A stretch of 64,000 nucleotides of DNA from Humibacillus sp. DSM 29435. Its GTDB lineage: Bacteria; Actinomycetota; Actinomycetes; Actinomycetales; Dermatophilaceae. Within the stretch, counting starts at the first letter, position 1. Every line of letters starts with the position of its first letter. Shown piece after piece: positions 35,631 through 43,714 of the stretch. Position numbers and translations under genes: made by a program. The stretch is from positions 372,001 through 436,000 of the forward strand of contig NZ_MAST01000001.1 of NCBI RefSeq assembly GCF_001758225.1, written 5' to 3'. The notes beneath the pieces are model-generated. The model was not told the DNA's origin. It saw only the letters and a list, made by a program, of their open reading frames with translations, and searched no databases.

Positions 35631-35715
35631 TCTACGTTCGCCACGTCCCTTCGGGCCGCTTGCGTTCCTCAGCGTCCAAAGCGTCCAAAGCGTCCACCCC
35701 GTGGCGGGCCGAACG

Positions 35716-36087
35716 TCATCGGCCCTGCCTCGTGGTGGTTGCGGTGGTGGCCGAAACGATGGTGGTTCCCGTGGACGTCTTGACCTGGAGCGACCGGATC
35801 TCATCGGTGGACAGTGCCGTTGCGCCCGTCACCCGGGCGTCGCCGGTGGGGGTGACCCGCCAGGAGGCCACCGTCGTCGACCGACCCGCGATGTCGGTGA
35901 CCCACAGCAGCAGTGGCCCGGCGCCGGTTGACCCGGATGCCGCCGTGGCCACGACGTGGGCCGTGGGCGGGGTGGTGGCAAACAGGCTGGGGCCGAGCAG
36001 GCCACCCAGCACGAAAGTGCTCACGGCGGCCGCCACACCGATGGCGCCCACTCGCCACCGCCTCCGCTTCGCCGGGTTCGGAGTCAT
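35716..36087 (-). CDS. Small membrane-anchored exported protein, anti-sigma-K C-terminal-like
   Basis: 123 residues from ATG 36087. A basic start (PAKRRRWRV) precedes one membrane segment (GAIGVAAAVSTFVLGGLLG); the exterior part has short strands (LLLWVTDIAGRSTTVASWRV ... LQVKTSTGTTIV). This resembles the outer domain of RskA-type anti-sigma factors but lacks the cytoplasmic zinc-binding domain and a sigma gene neighbour. It could be a remnant or a small envelope protein. Overlapping frames in the same stretch look like shadows. Confidence 0.55.
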   Translation of the reverse strand: MTPNPAKRRRWRVGAIGVAAAVSTFVLGGLLGPSLFATTPPTAHVVATAASGSTGAGPLLLWVTDIAGRSTTVASWRVTPTGDARVTGATALSTDEIRSLQVKTSTGTTIVSATTATTTRQGR

Positions 36088-36319
36088 CGGACATCACGTG
36101 CGGGCCACCGGTCGGACGGGCCAGGTCGAGCAGGTGGGTCAGCCCGGAGACCGCAGCCCCTCTGGCGCTCGTCATCACGACCGCTCTCCTCGGCGCGGCG
36201 AGAGCCCTTCCAAGCTCGGCCCGATAGAGGACCCCCCATTCGCGGCCACTGCCCGCCGCCCACCCCGAATCCCGCCGAGAGCTGAATCCGAGCTGTGGCG
36301 GGGGAACCCGGGATGCCGG

Positions 36320-37051
36320 TCAGCGCTGTCGGGAGATGAGGGCCGCCGTGCCGTCGAGTAGCAGCTGTAGACCGAGCTCGAACTCCTCACGGTAGAAGTC
36401 GTCGGTGTCGTCATCGAGCGCGGCCGGGCCGGCTGCGGCGAGGTTCGGAAACGCCTCCGGGTCGATGAGCTGCACGATGTACTGGAGGTAGGCCCCTTGC
36501 GGCCCGTCGGGATCGACCGGGCCGACGAGGCCCATCTGCGCCGACTGGCGCACGTGGTTCTGGCCCCACCCATCGACGGCCAACATGACGGAAAGCCGTT
36601 GCTGGTACGTCAGAGGCGTGCTGGCGAGGGCCTCGAGACCGGCCTCGGTCCAGCCGATCACGTTGGGGGTCAGCGGCGGTGACGGTTGGGCCACCGTGAC
36701 TGACCATGGGTGGGCCAGCCGCTGCTCAGCCACGCGGGTGGCCCACGAGGTGACCCGGTGGCGCCAGTCGTCCTCGGCCCGGTAGACGACGTCGGGCGGC
36801 CCGTAGGCCTCGTCGAGCATGACGAAGTGCAGCTCATCTTTGCTGTCGACGTAGCGGTAGAGCGACATCGTGGTGAACCCCACGGCCGCGGCCACACTCT
36901 TCATCGACACTGCGTCGAGTCCCTCGGCGTCGGCGATCGCCACCGCCGCTGCACCGATCTCGGTGAGCGTGAGCGACGGCTTTGGGCCGCGTCGCCCCGG
37001 GGGCTCCTGGCCCCACAGCATCTGGAGGTAGCGGGGCAGCGCGATCGTCAT
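36320..37051 (-). CDS. TetR-family transcriptional regulator
   Basis: 243 residues from ATG 37051. The HTH lies near residues 26-75 (SLTLTEIGAAAVAIADAEGL ... MSLYRYVDSKDEL); the C-terminal ligand domain resembles TetR_C_1 (tetracyclin-repressor type), ending EFELGLQLLLDGTAALI. It is divergent from the MFS exporter gene with an AT-rich gap of about 90-100 bp, the standard layout of a repressor and its efflux target. Confidence 0.88.
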   Translation of the reverse strand: MTIALPRYLQMLWGQEPPGRRGPKPSLTLTEIGAAAVAIADAEGLDAVSMKSVAAAVGFTTMSLYRYVDSKDELHFVMLDEAYGPPDVVYRAEDDWRHRVTSWATRVAEQRLAHPWSVTVAQPSPPLTPNVIGWTEAGLEALASTPLTYQQRLSVMLAVDGWGQNHVRQSAQMGLVGPVDPDGPQGAYLQYIVQLIDPEAFPNLAAAGPAALDDDTDDFYREEFELGLQLLLDGTAALISRQR

Positions 37052-37106
37052 GGTCAGATCCTAGTCAACTGCTTGCCAGGTACACCGTTGCGGGTTACAT
37101 TCAGCG

Positions 37107-37128
37107 TGCACCATAAACACTATGTGCA
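37107..37128. promoter_or_regulatory. Candidate TetR operator between tetR and MFS gene
   Basis: Inverted half sites TGCAC (37107-37111) and GTGCA (37124-37128) are separated by a 12-bp AT-rich spacer just upstream of the exporter start. A possible promoter (TTGCGG at 37088, CATAAA at 37112) overlaps it. Position fits repressor control of both divergent genes. Confidence 0.45.
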
Positions 37129-37149
37129 ATATACAGATTGGACTCTGAC

Positions 37150-38745
37150 ATGGCGACCACCACCGCCGGACGCCGCGAGTGGATCGCACTCGGCGTTCTC
37201 TGCCTTCCCCTGCTCATGGTCTCGATGGATGTCTCAGTGCTGTTCTTCGCGGTGCCGCACATCTCGGAGTCGTTGCAACCCAGTGCCACCCAGGTGCTGT
37301 GGATCTTCGACGTGTACGGCTTCGTCCTCGCCGGCCTGCTGCTGACGATGGGCTCGGTGGCCGACCGCATCGGTCGCCGTCGGCTGCTGCTGCTCGGCGC
37401 GCTGGCCTTCGCCGCCGCCTCGGTGCTGGCCGCCTACTCCGGCAGCGCCGAGCAGCTCATCGCCGCCCGCGCCCTGCTCGGGGTGGGCGGCGCCACCCTG
37501 ATGCCCTCGACCCTCGCCATCGTCCGCACCCTGTTCGTCGACCCGGTCGGGCGGGCCAAGGCGATCGGCGTCTGGTCGGCCGTGATGGCAGGCGGGGTCG
37601 GCGTCGGCCCGGTCGTCTCGGGCATCCTGCTGGCCCACTTCTGGTGGGGATCGGTGTTCCTGATCAACGTGCCGGCCATGGTCGTGCTGCTCGCCGTCGC
37701 CCCGTTCCTGCTGCCCGAGTCACGCTCCGCAGCAGCCAAGGTCGACCTCTTCAGCTCGGTCCTCTCGCTCGCCGCGATCTTCCCGGTCGTGCACGCCATC
37801 AAGCAAGGTGCCACCTCCGGCCTCTCCTGGACGGTCGTGCTCTACGCGCTGGGCGGTACGTTCGTCGGAGTGCTCTTCGTGCGCCGTCAGCGCCACCTCA
37901 AGGCGCCGATGGTCGACCTGCGCCTCTTCGCGCAACGGGGTTTCAGCGGCTCGGTGACGGTGCAGATGGTCGCCATGTTCGGCCTCATGGGCAACGCCGT
38001 GCTGATGACCCAGTACCTCCAGTCGGTGCTCGGCTTCACCGCCCTGACTGCGGCCCTCTGGAGCCTGTTGCCGTCGGTGTTCGTCGGCGCGGCGGCCCCG
38101 ACCGCCGTGGCGCTGGCGGCGCGGCTCGGCCGCCCGATCGTGATGGCCTCGGGGTTCGTCGTCGCCGCCGCCGGCTTCATCGGCCTACAGGTTGCCGGGG
38201 CGCATTCGAGCATCCTCCCGGCACTGGTGTGCGCGTCGTTCGTGGCCGTCGGCCTCGTCTCGGTAGCCACCCTGGTCACCGAGTACGCGGTCGGCGTCGC
38301 CCCACCCGAGCGCACCGGCGCCGTATCGGCCCTGTTCGAGACCGCCGGCGAGCTGGGCGGAGCCCTGGGCTTGGCCGTGCTGGGCAGCGTGCTCAGCGCC
38401 GTCTACGCCGCCCGCGTCGTGCCGCTCCTGCCGCTCGGACTCACGCCTGGCCAGTTGGCCGCCGCCACCCAGACCCTCGGGGATGCCGGCGTCATCGCGG
38501 CCGATGTGACGGCCCGGGCCGGGGGCGGGGTGGGTCAGCAGGTGCTCGACGCCGCACGCACCGCCTACGTGGCGGGAATGCACACCACCGGGCTGGTCGC
38601 GGCGAGCGTGCTGCTGGTCGGAGCCGTGGTCGCCGCAACGACGCTTCCGCGCGTCGCTGCCGGGGTCTCGATGCCGGAACAGCCTCAGCCGGCTTCGAGT
38701 AAAGAGACCGACCAGCTGGGCCCCGCGCGTGCAGACCGTCCCTGA
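37150..38745 (+). CDS. MFS multidrug exporter, DHA2 (EmrB/QacA) family
   Basis: 531 residues from ATG 37150 (TTG 37138 is an in-frame alternative). It shows about 14 membrane segments, the conserved MFS loop GSVADRIGRRRLLLLG between segments 2 and 3, and motif C-like GGVGVGPVVSGILL, which marks drug/H+ antiporters. It exports small toxic compounds using the proton gradient. Control by the divergent TetR protein is likely. The substrate is unknown. Confidence 0.9.
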   Translation: MATTTAGRREWIALGVLCLPLLMVSMDVSVLFFAVPHISESLQPSATQVLWIFDVYGFVLAGLLLTMGSVADRIGRRRLLLLGALAFAAASVLAAYSGSAEQLIAARALLGVGGATLMPSTLAIVRTLFVDPVGRAKAIGVWSAVMAGGVGVGPVVSGILLAHFWWGSVFLINVPAMVVLLAVAPFLLPESRSAAAKVDLFSSVLSLAAIFPVVHAIKQGATSGLSWTVVLYALGGTFVGVLFVRRQRHLKAPMVDLRLFAQRGFSGSVTVQMVAMFGLMGNAVLMTQYLQSVLGFTALTAALWSLLPSVFVGAAAPTAVALAARLGRPIVMASGFVVAAAGFIGLQVAGAHSSILPALVCASFVAVGLVSVATLVTEYAVGVAPPERTGAVSALFETAGELGGALGLAVLGSVLSAVYAARVVPLLPLGLTPGQLAAATQTLGDAGVIAADVTARAGGGVGQQVLDAARTAYVAGMHTTGLVAASVLLVGAVVAATTLPRVAAGVSMPEQPQPASSKETDQLGPARADRP

Positions 38746-38911
38746 CCAGGGGGCATATCGCGCAGCTTGAGGGTGCGCGTAGCAGGCATGAACCGGTGTT
38801 GGCTGCAGGCCGATGAAAATCTAATTGGGCGACGTAGACCCGCAACCAAGGACGCGTCACGGCACCCTCGGTGCTTGGCCAAGCGGCATCCTCAAACGGG
38901 TTCAAGGGCGG
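38746..38911. other. Gene-free stretch, lower GC, no clear feature
   Basis: No convincing gene on either strand; the open frames here lack family similarity and start signals. A less GC-rich piece around 38815-38830 (GAAAATCTAATT) stands out from the surroundings. Together with the damaged gene that follows, this looks like a rearrangement scar. Confidence 0.5.
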
Positions 38912-39256
38912 TGTACAGGCGGTCCGGAAGGACCACGTCGATCTGCCGGCAGGGGGATCGAGGGGGACCTGTACCGCCTCGACAACACGCCTTGGTTCGC
39001 ATTCGGCGTCGCCCCGGACGATGTGATCGAAGCACGGCCCGACGCGGACGGCGTGCTCTGGTTTCGTCAGGTTCGAGAGCGCGGGGGCCGCATCGTGGTC
39101 AGGGTGATCCCACGTGATGATGGCCCGCTCGGCGGCGACCGCCAGGGCATCCTCGACGTGTTCGAGCCGCTGGGCGTTGGAGCCGAGGGGATGTCGAGCC
39201 CCGTCAACATGGTGGCTCTTGACATCGGGCAAGACGCACCGATGGCGTCCGCGTAG
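38912..39256 (+). pseudogene. DUF4265-like gene fragment with a probable frameshift
   Basis: From about 38961 the frame reads GDLYRLDNTPWFAFGV, VIEARPDADGVLWFRQVRERGG, then LGVGAEG and NMVALDIG, the full central and C-terminal pattern of DUF4265. The expected N-terminal strand is not in this frame; a plausible piece (VRKDHVDLPAGG, from about 38920) is in another frame, and no start codon with an SD is seen. A small deletion or insertion near 38955 would explain this. A shortened but functional gene is the alternative. Confidence 0.5.
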
Positions 39257-39332
39257 AGTCCATCCTTGCCACCGACCAGTGTGGGGCAGCGGTCTGGGGC
39301 GATCCGCGCGCGCCGAGCGTAGGTTGGTCGCC

Positions 39333-40163
39333 ATGGCCGCCCACCTCGACCGCCACCCGGTCACGGGTCAGCCGTTCGCCTCACCCGTGCCGCCGGGAAC
39401 GGGATGGCCCGGTGACCCGGCCACGGCGCAGACCCCCGTCGCCCGAACCAGCGCCGCGGTCGAACGGCTGGCGAGGGGAGCACGCGGCATCCCCGAGCTC
39501 GACGCCCGCATCAGCGTCTGCCGAGCCTGCCCCCGACTGGTCGCCTGGCGAGAGTCCGTGGCGCGAGAGGGCCGGCGCGCGTCGTTCGCCGACCAACCGT
39601 ACTGGGGCCGGCCCGGGCCGTCGTTCGGCGACCCGGAGGCCACCGTGCTCATCGTCGGACTGGCCCCGGCCGCGAACGGCACCAACCGCACCGGGCGGAT
39701 GTTCACCGGCGATCGTTCGGGCGACTGGCTCTACGCCGCCCTCTACCGGGCCGGCTACGCAAGCCAGCCCACGTCGGTGGCGGCCGGCGACGGGCTCGAG
39801 CTGACCGGCATCCGCATCGTCGCCGCGGTGCGGTGCGCGCCGCCCGAGAACAAGCCGACGACGGTCGAGAAGGCGACGTGCGCCGCGTGGCTCGACCGAG
39901 ACCTCGAGCTCGCCGAGCCGAGGCTGAGGTCGATGCTGGCGCTGGGGTCGATCGGCTGGGATGCCGCGCTCGGCGCAGCCCGTCGGCGGGGGTGGAGCGT
40001 GCCGCGCCCGAAGCCACGGTTCGGGCACGGCGCCGAGGCGCTGCTGACCACCGCGACCGGGCGGGAGGTCCGTCTTGTCGGCAGCTACCACGTGAGCCAG
40101 CAGAACACCTTCACCGGCAAGCTCACCGAGGCGATGCTCGACGCGGTGCTCACTCGTCTGTGA
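39333..40163 (+). CDS. Family 5 uracil-DNA glycosylase (UdgB type)
   Basis: 276 residues from ATG 39333. Motif A reads [19 protein letters not shown], as in UdgB, where the polar Asp of other uracil glycosylases is absent. The C-terminal motif is [15 protein letters not shown]. Cysteines in [17 protein letters not shown] and TCAAWLDR would hold the 4Fe-4S cluster. The enzyme removes uracil and some deaminated purines from DNA. It ends in a 14-bp overlap with the convergent kinase gene. Confidence 0.88.
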   Translation: MAAHLDRHPVTGQPFASPVPPGTGWPGDPATAQTPVARTSAAVERLARGARGIPELDARISVCRACPRLVAWRESVAREGRRASFADQPYWGRPGPSFGDPEATVLIVGLAPAANGTNRTGRMFTGDRSGDWLYAALYRAGYASQPTSVAAGDGLELTGIRIVAAVRCAPPENKPTTVEKATCAAWLDRDLELAEPRLRSMLALGSIGWDAALGAARRRGWSVPRPKPRFGHGAEALLTTATGREVRLVGSYHVSQQNTFTGKLTEAMLDAVLTRL

Positions 40164-40806
40164 ACGCCCAGCCGTCGGGGGCGTTGCGCACGTGACGGTC
40201 GGCCCTGGCCGAGCTCGCGCCCACCAGCCGCGCATTCGGCTCGTCAGTCCCCTCGACCCAGGTGCGAGCGTCGTGCTCGGCCTTCCCGAAGTCGACGTGC
40301 CGCTGCACGAGTCGCTCGAGTCGCACCCGTTCGTCACCGGTGACGAACCACACCTCGTCGACCGCGGCGCGGGCTCGGGGCCAGGCGCCGACATCGAGCA
40401 GTAGGTAGTTACCCTCGGACACCACCAGTCGAGCGGCCGGGGGGACGACCATTGCTGCGGCCAATGGCTGTTCGAGGTCGCGGTCGAAGCCGGGCGCGTA
40501 GATCCACGACGCGTCGTCGGTGCGTATGCGTTCGAGCAGGTGGGCGTAGCCTTCCGCGTCGAAGGTGTCCGGGGCGCCCTTGCGGCTCAGGGCGTCCACC
40601 CTCGCGAGCTGCACGTCGGCGAGGTGGAAGCCGTCCATGGGCACGTGGGCCACCCATGCGGGGCCGCGGGCCCGTGCCACTTCGCGCACGATGGCCTCGG
40701 CGAGCGTCGTCTTGCCCGCCCCCGGCGTGCCCCCGATGCCGAGGATGGCCCGGCCTTCCGCCGGAACCAGCGCCATCGCAGCCTGGGCCAACGCCTCGAT
40801 CGTCAT
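40150..40806 (-). CDS. P-loop nucleoside/nucleotide kinase family protein (uridine-kinase-like)
   Basis: 218 residues from ATG 40806. Walker [16 protein letters not shown] (25-39), a substrate motif [11 protein letters not shown] (DGF/DGFH as in pantothenate and fructose transport kinases), [12 protein letters not shown] and a lid-type Arg pair in [14 protein letters not shown]. This is the YfdG/FruK-like PRK superfamily used for sugars, nucleosides or pantothenate. The substrate is not evident and no pathway genes adjoin it. Confidence 0.85.
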   Translation of the reverse strand: MTIEALAQAAMALVPAEGRAILGIGGTPGAGKTTLAEAIVREVARARGPAWVAHVPMDGFHLADVQLARVDALSRKGAPDTFDAEGYAHLLERIRTDDASWIYAPGFDRDLEQPLAAAMVVPPAARLVVSEGNYLLLDVGAWPRARAAVDEVWFVTGDERVRLERLVQRHVDFGKAEHDARTWVEGTDEPNARLVGASSARADRHVRNAPDGWAFTDE

Positions 40807-40966
40807 CGACCCAGTGGATCATCTCCGCGGGGCTCCGGGCCACTCCGGCCCCGAGGGCGGCTTCGGATGGCCGGCCGGCACCCACCACGGATGCTGCGGC
40901 GGTGCCGCCAGCCTGAGCCGGCCCGCAGCTGCGCGCTGTCAGTCGAGTCCGGGTTACCGTTGATAG

Positions 40967-41488
40967 ATGGCGGGCCAACCTCCTTACTTCGAGAGCCCGG
41001 TCGAGAAGCAGATCCGCGAGGCGCAGGAACGCGGCGACTTCGATGACCTACCCGGTGCCGGAAGACCCCTCGACCTCGGCGACCTCAACGACCCCGACTG
41101 GTGGGTCAAGCGGCTGGCCAAGCGTGAGCGGCTCGACCTGGGCGGGGCGCTTCCGGGGGCGCTCGGGTTGCGCAAGGAGGCCTCGGGCTTTCCCGGGTCG
41201 CTGGCCGACGTGCGCCGCGAGGAGCAGGTGCGTGAGATCCTCGACGACTTCAACCAGCGCGTGCTTGCCGACCGCTTACGGCCGGCGGTCGGCAGGCTGC
41301 CCCCCGCCATCGCCAAGACCGTCGACATCGACGACCTGGTGCGACAGTGGGTGCAGCTTCGAGAGCGGATCACGGCCGAGGCGCAGGAACAGGCCGAGGC
41401 GATGGCTCGGGCCCGGGCGGCCGAGGAGGCGTCCGAGCGAGCGGCCCGTCGTGACCGTTCCTGGTGGCGCTCGCTTCGTCGCCGCTGA
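40967..41488 (+). CDS. DUF1992 (DnaJ C28 conserved domain) protein
   Basis: 173 residues from ATG 40967. The N-terminal half is the DUF1992 signature: ESPVEKQIREAQERGDFDDLPGAGRPLDL then DPDWWVKRLAKRE. The C-terminal half is a long charged helix (RITAEAQEQAEAMARARAAEE), probably coiled coil, ending in basic residues. Relatives include the C-terminal part of DNAJC28. Bacterial function is unknown. Confidence 0.87.
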   Translation: MAGQPPYFESPVEKQIREAQERGDFDDLPGAGRPLDLGDLNDPDWWVKRLAKRERLDLGGALPGALGLRKEASGFPGSLADVRREEQVREILDDFNQRVLADRLRPAVGRLPPAIAKTVDIDDLVRQWVQLRERITAEAQEQAEAMARARAAEEASERAARRDRSWWRSLRRR

Positions 41489-41655
41489 CTCGGGCGCCCA
41501 CGCCCCGAGCGCCGGTGATCGCGCCGTGCCTGTGCCACCGTCACCCGACGCCCCTCGCGACCTGCTGCGCCTGCACCGGTCTGCCACGCTGCCGCCGGTC
41601 GGGCCGGAGCCCTATGGTCGGGTCTACGGGACCGTCCTGCGACGAAGGAGTGGCG

Positions 41656-43482
41656 ATGAGTGACACCGAACCGACCGGAGCCTCTGGCTCGGTACTGACC
41701 GATGAGCCGACGGAGGGGGCGCAGGCCTGGTTCGGCGCCCTCGAAGAGGCGGTCGCCAGCGGTGAGGTCTCACGGGTTGTGAACCTTTTCGGCGACGAGT
41801 GCTACTGGCGTGACCTCGTCGCGCTCACCTGGAACCTGCACACCGCCGAGGGGCGCGACCAGATCTCGGACCTGCTCGGCAGCGTGGGCCCGGCGGCGTG
41901 GCCGCGGAAACTGGTGGTCACCTCGGAGAGTGCGGCCGACGGCGTCGTCGAGGCGTGGTTCACCTTCGAGAACGAGAACTTCGTCGGCAAGGGCCTGGTT
42001 CGCCTGCGCGACGGGCGGGCCTGGACGTTGCTGACCAGCGCGCAGAGCCTGAGAGAGTTCCCCGAGCCGTCGGGTTCGCGGCGGGCGCGGGGCGCCGACC
42101 ACGGCCTCGACATGGCGGTGGAGAACTGGCTCGACCGGCGACACTCCCAGGTCGAGTCGTACGGCACCGACACCCAGCCCTACGTGCTGGTCGTCGGCGG
42201 GGGCCAGGGCGGCATCGGTCTGGCGGCCCGGCTGACGCGCCTCGGGGTGCCCAACCTCGTGGTCGACAAGTACCCACGTCCCGGTGACCAATGGCGTAGC
42301 CGCTACCACTCGCTCTGCCTGCACGACCCGGTCTGGTACGACCACATGCCCTACCTGCCCTTTCCCGACCACTGGCCCGTCTTCACTCCCAAGGACAAGA
42401 TGGGCGACTGGCTGGAGAGCTACACCAAGATCATGGAGCTCGACTACTGGAGCAACACCGAGGCGACCTCGGCGAGCTACGACGAGAGCACGCAGACGTG
42501 GACCGTGCACCTCTCCCGAGAGGGTCAGGAGGTGGTGCTGAACCCGACGCACCTCGTGCTGGCGACCGGGATGAGCGGCATCCCCAGCATCCCCACCCTG
42601 GCGGGGCAGGAGGTGTTCCTCGGCGACCAGCACCACAGCAGCCAGCACCCCGGCGGAGCGAAGTACGCGGGCAAGCGGGTCGTCGTGATCGGGTCGAACA
42701 ACTCGGCCCACGACATCTGTGCCGACCTGTGGCAGAACGGTGCCCAGCCGATCATGCTGCAGCGCTCGAGCACGCACATCGTGCGCTCCGACTCGCTCAT
42801 GGAGACCGTGCTCGGCCCGCTCTACTCCGAGGAGGCCGTGGCGGCCGGTGTCGACCACGACCAGGCCGACCTGATCTTCGCCTCGATCCCCTACAAGGTG
42901 CTGCCCGACGTGCAACGGGTCGCGTTCGACGCGATCCGCGAGCACGACAAGGACTTCTACGCCGCGCTGGAGCGGGTGGGCTTCGACGTCGACTTCGGCG
43001 ACGACGACTCGGGGCTGTTCCTGAAGTACCTGCGCCGGGGATCGGGCTACTACATCGACATCGGCGCCTCCGAGCTGGTCGCGAACGGCTCCATCAGTCT
43101 CGTTCGCGGCCAGGTCGACCACCTGAGCGAGCACGCCGTGGTGCTGACCGACGGCACCGAGATCGAGGCCGACGCCGTGGTCTACGCCACGGGCTACGGG
43201 TCGATGAACGGGTGGGCGGCCCAGCTCATCAGCCAGGAGGTGGCCGACCGGGTCGGCAAGTGCTGGGGGCTGGGCTCTGACACGGCCAAGGACCCCGGGC
43301 CGTGGGAGGGCGAGCTACGCAACATGTGGAAGCCCACGCAGCAACCGCACCTGTGGTTCCACGGTGGCAACCTGCACCAGTCGCGGCACTACTCGCGGTA
43401 TCTGGCCCTGCAGCTCAAGGCGCGTCTCGAGGGCATCGACACCCCGGTCCATGCGCTGGCCGAAAGCCACCACCTCTCCTGA
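41656..43482 (+). CDS. FAD-dependent monooxygenase with N-terminal NTF2-like domain
   Basis: 608 residues from ATG 41656 (SD GAAGGAG). Residues about 20-140 form a NTF2/SnoaL-like domain. Then come the FAD Rossmann motif VVGGGQGGIG (about 181), the middle QWRSRYHSLCLHDP, the NADPH motif VVVIGSNNSAHD (about 341) and the late YATGYGSMNGW. This is the flavin-containing (YUCCA-like) monooxygenase type. It would oxygenate an organic substrate using NADPH and O2. The NTF2 fusion recurs in actinobacterial and fungal FMOs and may shape substrate entry. The substrate is unknown. Confidence 0.88.
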   Translation: MSDTEPTGASGSVLTDEPTEGAQAWFGALEEAVASGEVSRVVNLFGDECYWRDLVALTWNLHTAEGRDQISDLLGSVGPAAWPRKLVVTSESAADGVVEAWFTFENENFVGKGLVRLRDGRAWTLLTSAQSLREFPEPSGSRRARGADHGLDMAVENWLDRRHSQVESYGTDTQPYVLVVGGGQGGIGLAARLTRLGVPNLVVDKYPRPGDQWRSRYHSLCLHDPVWYDHMPYLPFPDHWPVFTPKDKMGDWLESYTKIMELDYWSNTEATSASYDESTQTWTVHLSREGQEVVLNPTHLVLATGMSGIPSIPTLAGQEVFLGDQHHSSQHPGGAKYAGKRVVVIGSNNSAHDICADLWQNGAQPIMLQRSSTHIVRSDSLMETVLGPLYSEEAVAAGVDHDQADLIFASIPYKVLPDVQRVAFDAIREHDKDFYAALERVGFDVDFGDDDSGLFLKYLRRGSGYYIDIGASELVANGSISLVRGQVDHLSEHAVVLTDGTEIEADAVVYATGYGSMNGWAAQLISQEVADRVGKCWGLGSDTAKDPGPWEGELRNMWKPTQQPHLWFHGGNLHQSRHYSRYLALQLKARLEGIDTPVHALAESHHLS

Positions 43483-43484
43483 CC

Positions 43485-43548
43485 GCGATGGGGCCACACT
43501 GCGATGGGGCCACACTGCGACGGGGCCACGGGCCGTGGGGCCACACCT
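43485..43548. repeat. 16-bp tandem repeat (GCGATGGGGCCACACT) x4, last two degenerate
   Basis: Units 1 and 2 are identical (43485-43500 and 43501-43516). Unit 3 has three mismatches and unit 4 is more diverged, both still 16 bp long. The tract starts just after the FMO stop codon. Confidence 0.92.
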
Positions 43549-43714
43549 GACCCGTGAGCGCGGTCAGGCTGGGAGGCGACTGATAGTTCGCTGAACATCA
43601 TTGCAGGGCAGGGGAACTCTGGGTGGTGCGCCTTCCCGAGACGGTGCTTCTGGGTCTAGGTTCGGTTGTCGTCGACACCGTCGGTCGGCGACTGGCCACC
43701 CTGAGGAGACCCGC

